Shown here one piece after another: positions 28,756 through 39,000 of a DNA stretch of 64,000 nucleotides. The translations under genes and the position numbers were made by a program. The stretch is from the NCBI GenBank assembly GCA_002432865.1, contig DJGX01000001.1, positions 72,914-136,913 of the forward strand, written 5' to 3'. Below the pieces are notes generated by a model. That model was not told the DNA's origin. It saw only the letters and a list, made by a program, of their open reading frames with translations, and searched no databases. Numbering within the stretch: the first letter of the stretch is position 1; the number at the start of each line of letters is the position of its first letter. The DNA comes from Cloacimonetes bacterium UBA5835 (GTDB taxonomy: Bacteria; Cloacimonadota; Cloacimonadia; Cloacimonadales; Cloacimonadaceae).

Positions 28756-30828
28756 ATGAAAATACTAATTGTTGATGACCATATGAATAACAATTATATG
28801 TTGGAATCGCTTTTTAAGGGTTATGGATACGAGGTTATAACCGCTCTAAATGGTAAAGAAGCTCTTATTAAACTGCAAACAGAGAAAGTGGATTTGATCT
28901 TCAGCGATGTTTTGATGCCTGTTATGGATGGATTCACTCTTTGTCGGGAAATCAGAAAAGACGAAAAGCTAAAACATATTCCCTTTATTTTCTATACTGC
29001 CACCTATACCGGAACTAAAGATGAAGAATTTGCGGAGAAAATAGGTGCTAACGCTTTTTTAATAAAACCTGCTGAACCCAGAGATATTATTGATACTTTA
29101 GAAAGGGTTATAGAACAGAGCAAAGATGAATCGTTCGAAATTTCCGCTACTGCAGAATATGAACAGGAAGTGCAGAAATTATATAGTGAACGCTTGGTAC
29201 GCAAATTAGAACAGAAAATGTTAGAAACTGAACAGGAAGCTCTTGCTCGTAAACAGGCAATGAAGCTGTTGCAACGAAATGAAAGATTGTTAAGAGCAAC
29301 CCAAAGAGTTAGTAATTTAGGAGGATGGGAATGGGAGGTCGCCTGTAAGAAAATGTATTGGACAGATCAAGTTTACCTTATTTTTGATCTTGATTTGAAT
29401 AAATATAAAGGAATTGAAGATCGAAAAATGTATGAACTTATAATGCTTTGTTACAACGAGACTGATAGAAAAAAGATCAAAAGTTCCTTTGTGAATTGTC
29501 ATATTAACGCTATCCCTTATTCCATAGAAGGATGGATTACTACTGCCAAGGGTAATAAAAAATATATATGTACTGTAGGCAGTCCGATTACGGAAAAAGG
29601 AAAAGTAACCAATGTATATGGTTATTTTCAAGATTTGACAAATCGCAAATATGCAGAAATGAAAGAACATGAATTGAATGAACAGCTTTCGCAAGCCCAA
29701 AAATTGATTACTATCGGACAACTTGCAGGGGGCGTAGCTCACGATTTTAATAATATCTTAACGGTTATTATGGGGAATGCTGAAATAGCACTTTCTCAGA
29801 TTTCTCCCGATAATCCTATAAAAGCGGATATTGAAGAAATTATGAAAGCAGGGAAAAGAGCTTCCAATTTAACAAAACAGCTTTTATCTTTTAGCAGAAA
29901 ACAAATAGTAAAACCAGAACCCATATTACTAAACCACATTTTAGAAGATATGACTAAGATGATTAGACGACTTATTAATGAGAATATCGAAATTGAACTG
30001 AATTGTGAGGAAGACCTTGCCTTTATAAAATCTGATGTAGTACAAATGGAACAGGTTATATTGAACTTAGCCATCAATGCTGGCGAGGCAATGCCGAAAG
30101 GAGGAAAATTAACAATTAGTTTGAAAAACTACATTCCCGATTCTGCTTTTTATAAAGAGCACCCAGATATTCGTCCAAGTAAATATGTTCTATTAACTAT
30201 TTCCGATACTGGAATCGGAATGGATGAAGCCACCCAGAAGAGCCTTTTTGAGCCTTTTTTTACAACAAAAAGTAATCAAAATGGCACTGGACTCGGCTTG
30301 GTGACCGTTTATAGAATTATTCAAAGTACTAGTGGATATATAAAAGTAAAATCTGCTCCCGGTAAAGGAACAACTTTCCTTATCCTCATTCCTGCAACAG
30401 AAGAAATTCCTGAAGTGATTCCCATTGAAGCACCTAAACCTAAAGTTGCAGGTCATCTGGAAACAGTTTTAGTTGTAGAAGATGATGAGGCTATTCGCTT
30501 TTTAACCAGTAAAGCAGTTACTAAATTAGGGTATAAAGTCCTTACTTCTGTAAGTGGAGATGATGCCTTGATAAAAATCCGACACCAAGAGTTAACACCG
30601 GATTTAATAATATCCAATGTTATAATGCCCGGTTTAAATGGTATCGCTTTTGCAAGCGAAATAAAGAAGTACTTACCTGGGGTACAAATCATTCTCATGT
30701 CCGGATACTCAGATAATTTTCTTTCCCAATACGGAACCATTACTCCTGATATTTACTTTTTGGCAAAACCTTTCACGCGTTCTGAACTGGAAGAAGCTAT
30801 CAGAAAACAACTATCCTTAGATACCTAA
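28756..30828 (+). CDS. Hybrid histidine kinase, REC-PAS-HisKA-HATPase-REC, last REC lacks phospho-Asp
   Basis: This 690-aa cytosolic protein starts at the ATG at 28756, after GGGAGG; a longer upstream reading lacks a ribosome site. Domains in order: receiver 1-120 (phospho-acceptor D51 in IFSDVLMP), coiled coil about 125-185, PAS/PAC about 190-305 (GWEWEVACKKMYW, YGYFQDLTNRK), HisKA (GQLAGGVAHDFNNIL), HATPase (NLAINAGEAM, DTGIGMDE, GTGLGLVTVYRI), and a C-terminal receiver from about 570. In that last receiver the acceptor position is Asn621 (DLIISNVIMPG) while the other site residues (EDDE, MSGY, AKPF) remain. It is therefore probably a pseudo-receiver. No DNA-binding output is present. Confidence 0.93.
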   Translation: MKILIVDDHMNNNYMLESLFKGYGYEVITALNGKEALIKLQTEKVDLIFSDVLMPVMDGFTLCREIRKDEKLKHIPFIFYTATYTGTKDEEFAEKIGANAFLIKPAEPRDIIDTLERVIEQSKDESFEISATAEYEQEVQKLYSERLVRKLEQKMLETEQEALARKQAMKLLQRNERLLRATQRVSNLGGWEWEVACKKMYWTDQVYLIFDLDLNKYKGIEDRKMYELIMLCYNETDRKKIKSSFVNCHINAIPYSIEGWITTAKGNKKYICTVGSPITEKGKVTNVYGYFQDLTNRKYAEMKEHELNEQLSQAQKLITIGQLAGGVAHDFNNILTVIMGNAEIALSQISPDNPIKADIEEIMKAGKRASNLTKQLLSFSRKQIVKPEPILLNHILEDMTKMIRRLINENIEIELNCEEDLAFIKSDVVQMEQVILNLAINAGEAMPKGGKLTISLKNYIPDSAFYKEHPDIRPSKYVLLTISDTGIGMDEATQKSLFEPFFTTKSNQNGTGLGLVTVYRIIQSTSGYIKVKSAPGKGTTFLILIPATEEIPEVIPIEAPKPKVAGHLETVLVVEDDEAIRFLTSKAVTKLGYKVLTSVSGDDALIKIRHQELTPDLIISNVIMPGLNGIAFASEIKKYLPGVQIILMSGYSDNFLSQYGTITPDIYFLAKPFTRSELEEAIRKQLSLDT

Positions 30829-30946
30829 CAAAAAAAGGATATCTTCCGAAAGACATAAGGTTAATAAAGGATATAAGCTAAAAGAGAGATATAAGTAGTA
30901 TATACTGATAACCAATAGCTATGAAATATCAATAAAGAGGTGTAAA

Positions 30947-32605
30947 ATGAAGCAAAATACATTGCTCGTCGTCCTATTGATTTTTGCTGGTGCCTTAATG
31001 GGCAATCCTCCCGAATGGGCTTGGATGCAAAGAACTTTTTGCACCGGAAACTGTATTATTTATAACCTTAAAAGTGATTCTCAGGATAGAATTAATGTAA
31101 CCGGCTATTTTGAAGGAGAACTCAGTTTGGGAGCAATAACTCTTAATTCTGCAGGGTCAAGAGATGCCTTTGTGGCTCAACTTGATGTTGAAGGTAATTG
31201 GCTTTGGGCTTGTTCAATAGGTGGAACAGGAGCTGAATATGCCCATAAAATTGCAGTGGATGCAGAAGATAATATCTATGTAGGAGGTCTTTTTTACCAG
31301 GATTTTACAGTTGGAACAACACTATTGGAAAATAATGGTAATAGTGATATCTTTTGTGTGATATTATCCTCTGCAGGAAATATACTGAATGCAATAGCTG
31401 TTGGCTCCGAGGATCAAGACACCTTAAAAGGTTTGGCTGTAACTTTAGATGGAATTTTGTTTTTAAGCGGAAATTATAGATATTCCATTACTATTGGCAG
31501 CACAAATTTAACTAATGCTTATGTGGGATTATTTATTAGCAAATGGGATAACCAGTTAAATCCTATATGGGCTCAACAAGCAAGTAGTGTATATGGTTGT
31601 CCAGAATGTGCAAATTTGGGAACGGATAATTTTGGAAACTGTTACATAACCGGTTATTTTCTCTATCAATGTGCATTTGGTTATCCTAATCAGGTAATTT
31701 TAACCAGCCAGGAAACAAGTGGTTATATCGTAAAACTGGATGTTAACGGCAATGCAATTTGGGGTGAAAGGATCAGTGATGGCGGAATGGGGATTATGGA
31801 TAGCTATATTGACCCTTTTGGCAATAGTTATATTACTTGTGATATTTTTTTTATTATAACAGATAGTATGCAAAATAATCGGTTAGATGCTTTTACTTAT
31901 TGCGGAAAATTGGATTTTAATCAAAACTGGGAATGGTATAATGATGATTCTGCAATGGGACATTGCATACCAACCAAAATCTGTGGAGATGAAACAGGTA
32001 ATTGCTATATTACCGGTAAGTTATGGGGCAATTATACTTTTGGTGATGATACTTTAACCGGATATCATAATAATGCCAATATCTATGTAGCTATGGCAAA
32101 TCCGCAAGGGCAATGGCAATGGGGATTGCAAACTTATGATGCTGGCTATTTATTCTATCTGAATATTATAGATATTACTGCTTTAGAAACAGGGGGCTGT
32201 GTGATTACTGGCTCCAATTCAACTGATAGCTTGCATTTTGGCGATTTTTTTATTCCGCCTTCTTCCAATAGATATTCTTTTATAGTAAAAGTAAATGGGG
32301 AAACCCAAGCAATTTCTGATCCCGGAATTGAATCAAGTCCGCAGATTGTATTGATATACCCCAATCCTTCCCACGATATTGTTCGGTTTCAATTAAAAAA
32401 CAGTGAGGGGTTAACCAGTGAAGCATCAATTTATAATATCAAAGGGCAATTGGTGAAAAGCTTTCCCAACAGACAAAATAGTGGAGTATATGTCTTGAAT
32501 TGGAATGGTTGTAATGAGACTGGCAATAAAGTTGCTTCGGGCATTTATATCTTGAGCATCAAAACTGAAAAAGGTATTATAAAGAAGATCTTTACAAGAT
32601 TATAG
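30947..32605 (+). CDS. Secreted SBBP-type beta-propeller protein with C-terminal sorting-like domain
   Basis: This 552-aa protein has a signal peptide (MKQNTLLVVLLIFAGALMG). Repeats about 50-60 residues long recur through the body, each with a pattern like DAFVAQLDVEGNWLWA then DAEDNIYVGGLF (also DNFGNCYITGYF, DETGNCYITGKL), as in SBBP/beta-propeller repeat proteins. The last 80 residues are the sorting-like domain: IYPNPSHDIVRFQL, IYNIKGQLVKSFPN, GVYVLNWNGCNETG, VASGIYILSIKT and a basic end. It is probably exported to the cell surface. Its function is unknown; it follows the signalling cassette by 118 bp but probably has its own promoter. Confidence 0.8.
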   Translation: MKQNTLLVVLLIFAGALMGNPPEWAWMQRTFCTGNCIIYNLKSDSQDRINVTGYFEGELSLGAITLNSAGSRDAFVAQLDVEGNWLWACSIGGTGAEYAHKIAVDAEDNIYVGGLFYQDFTVGTTLLENNGNSDIFCVILSSAGNILNAIAVGSEDQDTLKGLAVTLDGILFLSGNYRYSITIGSTNLTNAYVGLFISKWDNQLNPIWAQQASSVYGCPECANLGTDNFGNCYITGYFLYQCAFGYPNQVILTSQETSGYIVKLDVNGNAIWGERISDGGMGIMDSYIDPFGNSYITCDIFFIITDSMQNNRLDAFTYCGKLDFNQNWEWYNDDSAMGHCIPTKICGDETGNCYITGKLWGNYTFGDDTLTGYHNNANIYVAMANPQGQWQWGLQTYDAGYLFYLNIIDITALETGGCVITGSNSTDSLHFGDFFIPPSSNRYSFIVKVNGETQAISDPGIESSPQIVLIYPNPSHDIVRFQLKNSEGLTSEASIYNIKGQLVKSFPNRQNSGVYVLNWNGCNETGNKVASGIYILSIKTEKGIIKKIFTRL

Positions 32606-32987
32606 GATGAATAAAAGCTATATTATCCATTAAAGAATACGATTACAGCGACATTGGGGATTCAAGCAATAAAGGTAAAAAAACCTTATCTATTGCAAAG
32701 AAACGAAGCTCATATACAGAGCATCTTTTATTTATACTATATATTGATTAAATATTGGGGTCTGGCTGCAAGGAAAAATGTAAAACAGCTTATATGAATT
32801 GCTTTTAGCTATTCTTGTTTTTAAATAATAGTGTTTTTTATATGCTTTCAGTTTACAGCTCTACGGTATGTAATCTCACCTATCAAGAAAAATTTCTTGA
32901 CTTATTAAACTAATTGACCGGAATGGTTCAGTTATTCAGTTGTGATTTTATAAGTTGATGATAAACAATATAATATAAGGAAGGAGA
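32606..32987. other. Intergenic region upstream of tetR
   Basis: No ORF or terminator is evident in these 382 bases. TTGACT (32897-32902) and TTGACC (32914-32919) are possible -35 elements and an imperfect inverted repeat overlaps the second (see separate entry). TAAGG lies seven bases before AAGGAGA-ATG of the TetR gene. Confidence 0.5.
32909..32934. promoter_or_regulatory. Candidate TetR operator
   Basis: The segment AACTAATTGACC-GGAAT-GGTTCAGTT has outer arms AACT/AGTT and inner arms TTGACC and GGTTCA around GGAAT, an imperfect palindrome of about 26 bases. It overlaps a possible -35 element about 60 bases before the TetR gene. A TetR repressor would be expected to bind such a site to autoregulate the efflux operon. 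Confidence 0.4.
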
Positions 32988-33587
32988 ATGAGCGCGTTAC
33001 CGAATAAGAAAAAGTTGATATTGGAAATGGCTACTCAGCTATTTACCCGTTTCGGCTTTGCCAAGACTTCTCTGGATGAGATTGCTGCTGCAGCACAAAT
33101 TGCCAAAGGGACAGTGTATTATTACTTTCCCAGTAAAGAGGATCTCTTTATTGCCTCAATAGAAGTAAAAACAAGAGAGTACTTTACTATGTTGCGTCAG
33201 CATCTTAATGCTACAGAGGGATTCGAGGAAAAGTTGACGGAATTTTTACGATTTCCCACCAAGCTTATTTATGAAAATATGCCCATCCTGATTGAGTGTT
33301 TAATAAACATTCCCCAGAGTTTTCAGAAACAGTTACATCAACATAGAGAAAGAAGTAGGGAAGTTATGATGCAGATACTTTCTGAAATAATCCAACTTGG
33401 GAAAAAAGAAGATCTAATTGATGATCGTTTCTCTGAAGATAGGCTCTGTGAAGTGATAACAGATTGGTTTGTAATTGGCGAACCAGGTTTAAAAATAGTT
33501 GATGTTCCCCGCTTGCTGGAAATGATTGAGCGGGATAATGATTTTATTATTAAGATGCTACTATATGGAATTGTGAAACGAGGATAA
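32988..33587 (+). CDS. TetR/AcrR-family repressor of the efflux operon
   Basis: This 199-aa regulator has the TetR helix-turn-helix near the N-terminus (LFTRFGFAKTSLDEIAAAAQ, then IAKGTVYYYFPSKEDLF, about residues 14-50). The C-terminal ligand-binding region is all-helical and divergent. It is the first gene of a plus-strand run with TolC, adaptor and RND pump genes; only three bases separate it from the TolC gene. By analogy with AcrR it probably represses this operon and is released by a toxic ligand. Confidence 0.92.
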   Translation: MSALPNKKKLILEMATQLFTRFGFAKTSLDEIAAAAQIAKGTVYYYFPSKEDLFIASIEVKTREYFTMLRQHLNATEGFEEKLTEFLRFPTKLIYENMPILIECLINIPQSFQKQLHQHRERSREVMMQILSEIIQLGKKEDLIDDRFSEDRLCEVITDWFVIGEPGLKIVDVPRLLEMIERDNDFIIKMLLYGIVKRG

Positions 33588-33590
33588 AAT

Positions 33591-34970
33591 ATGAAAAAGA
33601 CACTAATTGTATTAGCTCTGCTTACTTTTATATTAAGCAGTGTGTATGCTATCGACTTGGAAAACAGCATCACAAAAGCTAAACAGAACAATAAGGAACT
33701 GTTGATGGCTCAGGAAGAAATCAGAAAATCTGATGAATCTTATAAACAGGTTCGTGGCTCTGCATATCCACAATTAAATTTAAAAGGTGCTTACGGATTG
33801 AGTAAGACCTATTATCCAGATTCAGCAATACCTTCCAAAATGGATATAAGTGCAGGTTTAGATGATTCACCCACAAATAATGAAGAATATTTGGCTGGAG
33901 TGATAAACAGTGTGGTGAATTCTATGATTCCAACCTCTCCTGCAGAGGCAGGTTCTTTTTCTATGCAACTGCAAATGAACCAGATTGTCTATTCTGGGGG
34001 TAAACTTGGAAGCGGGATAAAAGCTGGTAATTACTATCGTCAGCTTCAGAGAATCAATTATAAGATTATAGAACAGAATGTTGTTCTAAAAACTACAGAA
34101 CTGTTTTATCAGTGTTTGTTAGCACAAAAACTATGGGAAGTTCAGGAAGATGGTTTACAAATAGCCAGAAGGCATTTGGAACGCGTTGAACTTTTTAATC
34201 AGGAAGGTCAGGTTTCAGAATTTGACCTCCTACAAGCTCGCCTAGGTGTAGCTAAATTGGAGCCCCAAGTTTTGAAAGCCAAAAATGATTATGATATAGC
34301 TGTTTCTGCTTTTCGGAAACAAATTGGTGAAGAAGATAGTGATATAGTTCCTGAAGGTGAATTTGTCCTTCCTGAAAGAATAGAAATTACTTTAGAAGAT
34401 GCAACAGAGCAAGCTTTAAAACAAAGAAATGAAATTGAACTGATAGGCATAAGCACACAGATGAAGGAATTGCAATATAAGGTAGAGAAAATTAATTATT
34501 TGCCTAATGTAGCCCTCAGTGCTGATTATTCATTGTATACATCAGCGGATGAATATGCTATACAAAATGATGATTTCGGGCATAAATATGGAATCAGCTT
34601 AGGTTTTCAGATGCCTATTTTTACTGGTTTGACTAATACAGCTAAGCGAGATTATGCGCGCTACGACTATCAAAAAGCAAAACTGCAACAAAGAGATACG
34701 GAAGAACTGATCGCTTTACAAATAAAGCAGGATTATCAAAAGTATTATCACGCTTGGGAAAATCATAATGTACAAACTCAGAATATTCATCTAGCTGAAC
34801 GCGGATTGCAGCTTGCCCAAGTGCGTTATGATAACCATGTTGGTATCCAGCTTGAGGTTTTTGATGCCCAATTAACACTACAAACTATTAAATTGCAATA
34901 TTATCAATCGATCTATGAGATTATATCTGCTGATCGAAACTTAAAAAAATCAATTGGTATAGCCCTATAA
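33591..34970 (+). CDS. TolC-family outer-membrane efflux protein (RND partner)
   Basis: This 459-aa protein has a signal peptide (MKKTLIVLALLTFILSSVYA) and two OEP repeats with long coiled-coil helices (first: LENSITKAKQNNKELLMAQEE; second from about residue 265: ITLEDATEQALKQRNEIELI). It is the channel that carries substrates across the outer membrane. Three bases separate it from tetR, and the adaptor gene begins 17 bases after its stop, so it belongs to the tripartite pump encoded here. Confidence 0.92.
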   Translation: MKKTLIVLALLTFILSSVYAIDLENSITKAKQNNKELLMAQEEIRKSDESYKQVRGSAYPQLNLKGAYGLSKTYYPDSAIPSKMDISAGLDDSPTNNEEYLAGVINSVVNSMIPTSPAEAGSFSMQLQMNQIVYSGGKLGSGIKAGNYYRQLQRINYKIIEQNVVLKTTELFYQCLLAQKLWEVQEDGLQIARRHLERVELFNQEGQVSEFDLLQARLGVAKLEPQVLKAKNDYDIAVSAFRKQIGEEDSDIVPEGEFVLPERIEITLEDATEQALKQRNEIELIGISTQMKELQYKVEKINYLPNVALSADYSLYTSADEYAIQNDDFGHKYGISLGFQMPIFTGLTNTAKRDYARYDYQKAKLQQRDTEELIALQIKQDYQKYYHAWENHNVQTQNIHLAERGLQLAQVRYDNHVGIQLEVFDAQLTLQTIKLQYYQSIYEIISADRNLKKSIGIAL

Positions 34971-34987
34971 ATGGAGATAATAAAATT

Positions 34988-36013
34988 ATGAAAAGGTATT
35001 TAGTAATTCTAACAGTCCTGATCCTGATACTCACCTTTGCCTGTTCTAAAAAAAAGGAAGAGGGAAAGAGTATGGAACAAATATATAGCGAGGAAGGAAT
35101 TCCCATTCGCCAAACAGTTGTTGAACCATCTACCTTCCGTCAAAACCTTCTTTACAATGCAACTCTTAATGGAATGGAAGAAACCACTGTCCAGGCAATG
35201 GTTTCAGATGTAATTACCAGAATTAACGCCAAAGTGGGCGATAGAGTTGTTAAAGATCAGATTATAGTCTGTTTTCCACAGAATACACCATCTGCACAGT
35301 ATGAACAGGCTTTAACAGCTTTTAATAGCATCAAGACAACTTATGAGCGTATGCAACGACTTTTTGCCCAAGGTGCAATTAGTCAGCAAGATCTGGATAA
35401 TGTGGAAACTCAGTATAAAGTATCTAAAGCTAATTTAGAAGTTAGCGACAAGATGATAAATGTCCGTGCTCCAATTAGTGGAATTATCACTGCTATGAAT
35501 GTGAATCCGAGTGAAAGAGCTTATCCAGGAAAAGATCTATTTACAGTTGCTTCTACAAATGGATACAAAGCTGTTGTGATGGTTCCGGATACCGAAATTA
35601 CCAAATTTAGAAAAGGTGCTAAAGCAACCGCTACTTGGTTAGATACAACTATTTCTGGAAGAGTATCAGAAATATCTTTAGCAATGGATAGTTCCACTAA
35701 AGCATTTAGAGTGGAAGTGGCCTTTCCGGGGATGAATAAAAAAATCAACTATGGAGTTACAGCAGAGATATCTATAGAAATTCTTACCAAGCCAAATGTG
35801 ATAGTTGTAGAGCGTCACCAAATACAAAGTAATAATGGGACAAAATATGTATGGTTGAATCAAGATGGTAAAGCTGTAAAAAGAGAAATTACTACAGGAT
35901 TAGATAATACTCTTGCCTACGAAGTTATCAGTGGTTTGAATCCTGGCGATATTCTCATTACTGAAGGTTTAAATTTGTTAACAGAAGGCGCGAAACTGCG
36001 CGTTATTGAATAA
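34988..36013 (+). CDS. RND efflux periplasmic adaptor lipoprotein (MFP)
   Basis: This 341-aa membrane-fusion protein has a lipobox (LTFACS, C19) and the expected order of barrel-sandwich hybrid, a short coiled-coil hairpin (about 95-145, FNSIKTTYERMQRLFAQGAI then QQDLDNVETQYKVSKANLE), the second lipoyl half (VRAPISGIITAMNVNPSE), a beta barrel (ATWLDTTISGRVSEI) and a membrane-proximal domain. It links the RND pump to the TolC channel. The pump's ATG lies 13 bases after its stop. Confidence 0.93.
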   Translation: MKRYLVILTVLILILTFACSKKKEEGKSMEQIYSEEGIPIRQTVVEPSTFRQNLLYNATLNGMEETTVQAMVSDVITRINAKVGDRVVKDQIIVCFPQNTPSAQYEQALTAFNSIKTTYERMQRLFAQGAISQQDLDNVETQYKVSKANLEVSDKMINVRAPISGIITAMNVNPSERAYPGKDLFTVASTNGYKAVVMVPDTEITKFRKGAKATATWLDTTISGRVSEISLAMDSSTKAFRVEVAFPGMNKKINYGVTAEISIEILTKPNVIVVERHQIQSNNGTKYVWLNQDGKAVKREITTGLDNTLAYEVISGLNPGDILITEGLNLLTEGAKLRVIE

Positions 36014-36026
36014 GGATGTTGGAACT

Positions 36027-39000
36027 ATGTTTTTAACAGATCTTTCAATTAATCGACCTGTTTTGGTCACTATGGCAATAATGGTGTTTATAGTGTTTGG
36101 AGTTCTTGCCTATTTTAATTTGCCTCTAAACCTGATGCCAGATTTAAAATTGCCTTATGTAGTTGTTCAAACCGTATATTCAGGAGCTGGTCCACGAGAA
36201 ATTGAATCTCAAGTTACCGAGCCGATAGAAGAAGCAGTTGCTACAGTTAGTCAGATTGACTTTATGCAATCATACTCGATGGAGAATGTGTCTATTGTGA
36301 TGGTTGCTTTTAAATTAGGTAAGAACATAGATGTTGCCAATCAGGAAGTGAAAGACAAGGTGGATGCCGTTATTCGCAGTTTACCTGATGGCACAGATAG
36401 ACCTATAGTTATGAAAATGGATATTACTGCTTTTCCTATAATGGACTTGGTTCTTTCAGGCAATATGCCTCCCAAGGATTTATATGAACTTGCTGATGGA
36501 GAGCTGAAAGATCGTATATCTCAAATTCCAGGTGTAGCGAGGGTTTCATTAACTGGAGGAGCGAAAAGGCAAATTGATGTACGGCTTACTGATAAGGTTG
36601 TTTTTGAGAATAATATATCATTATCACAATTAAGTGGAATTCTTGCTGCAGCAAATCTGGATATGCCTGCAGGAAACTTTACGCATGGAACTCAGGAATA
36701 TTCAGTAAGGTTAAAAGGTGAATTTCAGAATGTGAAAGAGATAGAGAATACTGATATACCCACAGCTTTTGGAGTAAAAAAACTATCCCAATTGGCACGA
36801 GTTTCGGATACTACTGAAGAAGTTCGTTCCAAAGCAATTTATTTCAATATTCAGGAGAACTTGAAAGACGACAATATTGTGCGTTTATCTATTACTAATG
36901 CTTCCGATGGAAATGTTGTTAGTGTTGCAGAAGAAATTACAAAACAAATACCAATTTTAAATAAGGGTCTTCCTGAGGGTGTGAAACTTGAAGTTATGCG
37001 TGATGATAGCGTCTTTACCAAAGACACTATTAATTCTACTTTGGTGAATATTCTTCTGGGTATAATCTTTACAGGATTGGTTCTCTTCATCTTTTTACAT
37101 GATTTGCGTTCAACCCTTATTGTAGCAATATCAATGCCTTATTGCATAATTTCCACATTTGTATTTATGCAGCTTTTTGGCTATTCTTTCAATATTATGA
37201 CAATGATGGGATTATCCACTTCAGTAGGAATATTAGTTTCCAGTTCAGTTGTTGTTTTAGAGAATATTTTCCGACATAAAGATATGGGTAAAACCAGAAA
37301 ACAAGCAGCCCAAATAGGAACAAACGAAATTGGTACTTCAGTTTTGGCATCTACTTTAACCAATATTGTGGTATTCCTCCCCATTGCTACTATGACTTCT
37401 ATGGTAGGTCGATTCTTTACGGAATTTGCCATAACTGTAACTGTAGCTACATTATTTTCTCTGTTAACAGCTTTTACTATTACTCCGATGCTTGCATCCA
37501 AAATTATACCTAAAGAGAAAAAAGTTAGTAAATGGGGACAATCATTTGATAAAATGTTCGATAAATTTAGTAATGTATATTCCAAATTTTTAAGCTATGT
37601 TTTAAGATCAAAGAAAACCAGCGTTAGTATCCTTTTGTTTACTCTTGTGGCGTTATTGATTTCAGTTGGCCTTGCTTTTGTAGTGGGGATGGAAATGATA
37701 CCAAATGTAGACCAACGCAATCTTACTGTTTCAATAGAAATGCCTCAGGGAAGCAATTTAGAAGAAACAGCTAAAACAATGGATATAATTCAAAATCGGT
37801 TAGCAAAACATAAAGAAATCGTGCATATACTCACAAATCTTGGTTCCAGTGGCTCTATTGATACAGGAACCAATTTAGCCAGTGCTGATATCAAACTGGT
37901 GGATAGACAGGATCGTAAATATTCTGCAAATCAATTAGTAGATATCTTAACTAAAGAGCTTGCCGATATACCAAATGCTAAAATAAAAATAGCAGGTTCT
38001 TCTATGGGTATGGGAGTGGGTATGGGAGGTGGAGGCCGTTCTGCTGTGGAATTTATGCTTGAAGGTCAAGATATTGATCGTTTGGAACAGCTTAAAAATG
38101 AAGTTATTAAAGCGATTGAAGATATACCAGGTTTAATCAATTTAGACACTTCCAGCCGTTGGGGCAGGTCTGAGCTTACTCTCTATCCCAAAAGAGATAA
38201 ACTTGCTGCAGCAGGAGCTACAGTCTATGATTTAGCATTAGCTTTACGAGCAAATGTAGAAGGTTTAGTTTCTACCGAATACAGAGAAAGCGGTAATCAA
38301 TACGATTTAAAAATTTCTCTGGAAGATGATGTAGTTAACACCCCGGATAAGATTAGAAATCTGAATGTTGTTGTGATGGGCAGGAATTACCTTGTTTCCC
38401 AATTAGCAGATGTTGATTTCTCTTCAGGGATTAATAGAATAACTCATTATGACCGTTATAAAACTGTTATGGTCACCGGCGATATAGCAAGCGGATACCA
38501 TCTAAGCGATATAACTTCTCAAATTAATGAACGGATACAAAAATTCAATTTTCCTAGTGGTTATCGTTTTGAATGGGGTGGAGAAGCAAAAATGATGCAA
38601 GAAACAACAGTTGATATGGTTCGCACCTTTATTCTTGCTGTAATTTTAACCTATATGTTATTATCAGCAATTCTGGAGAGTTTTGCACAACCTGTTTTAA
38701 TTTTGGCAACAGTCCCTCTGGCATTAATTGGAGTAGTTCTCTCCTTACTTATTGCCGGACAAACATTTAACATCGTTTCTATGATGTCTATAATAATGTT
38801 AGTTGGCATTGTTGTTAATAACGCTATATTAATAATGGACTATGTTAATATTAAACGCAGGGATGGATATAGTGTCCACGATGCTTTAATGGAAGCAGGT
38901 AAAATGAAATTAAAGCCGATAGTTATGTCTACCTTGGCTATTATATTTGGTATGTTACCAATGGCTATAGGTATTGGTAGTACAGGAGCTGAAATGACCA

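Noticed and set aside
37181..37585. 134-codon minus-strand ORF inside the RND gene
   Set aside because: It is antisense to TM4-TM7 of the permease and has no motif or ribosome site.
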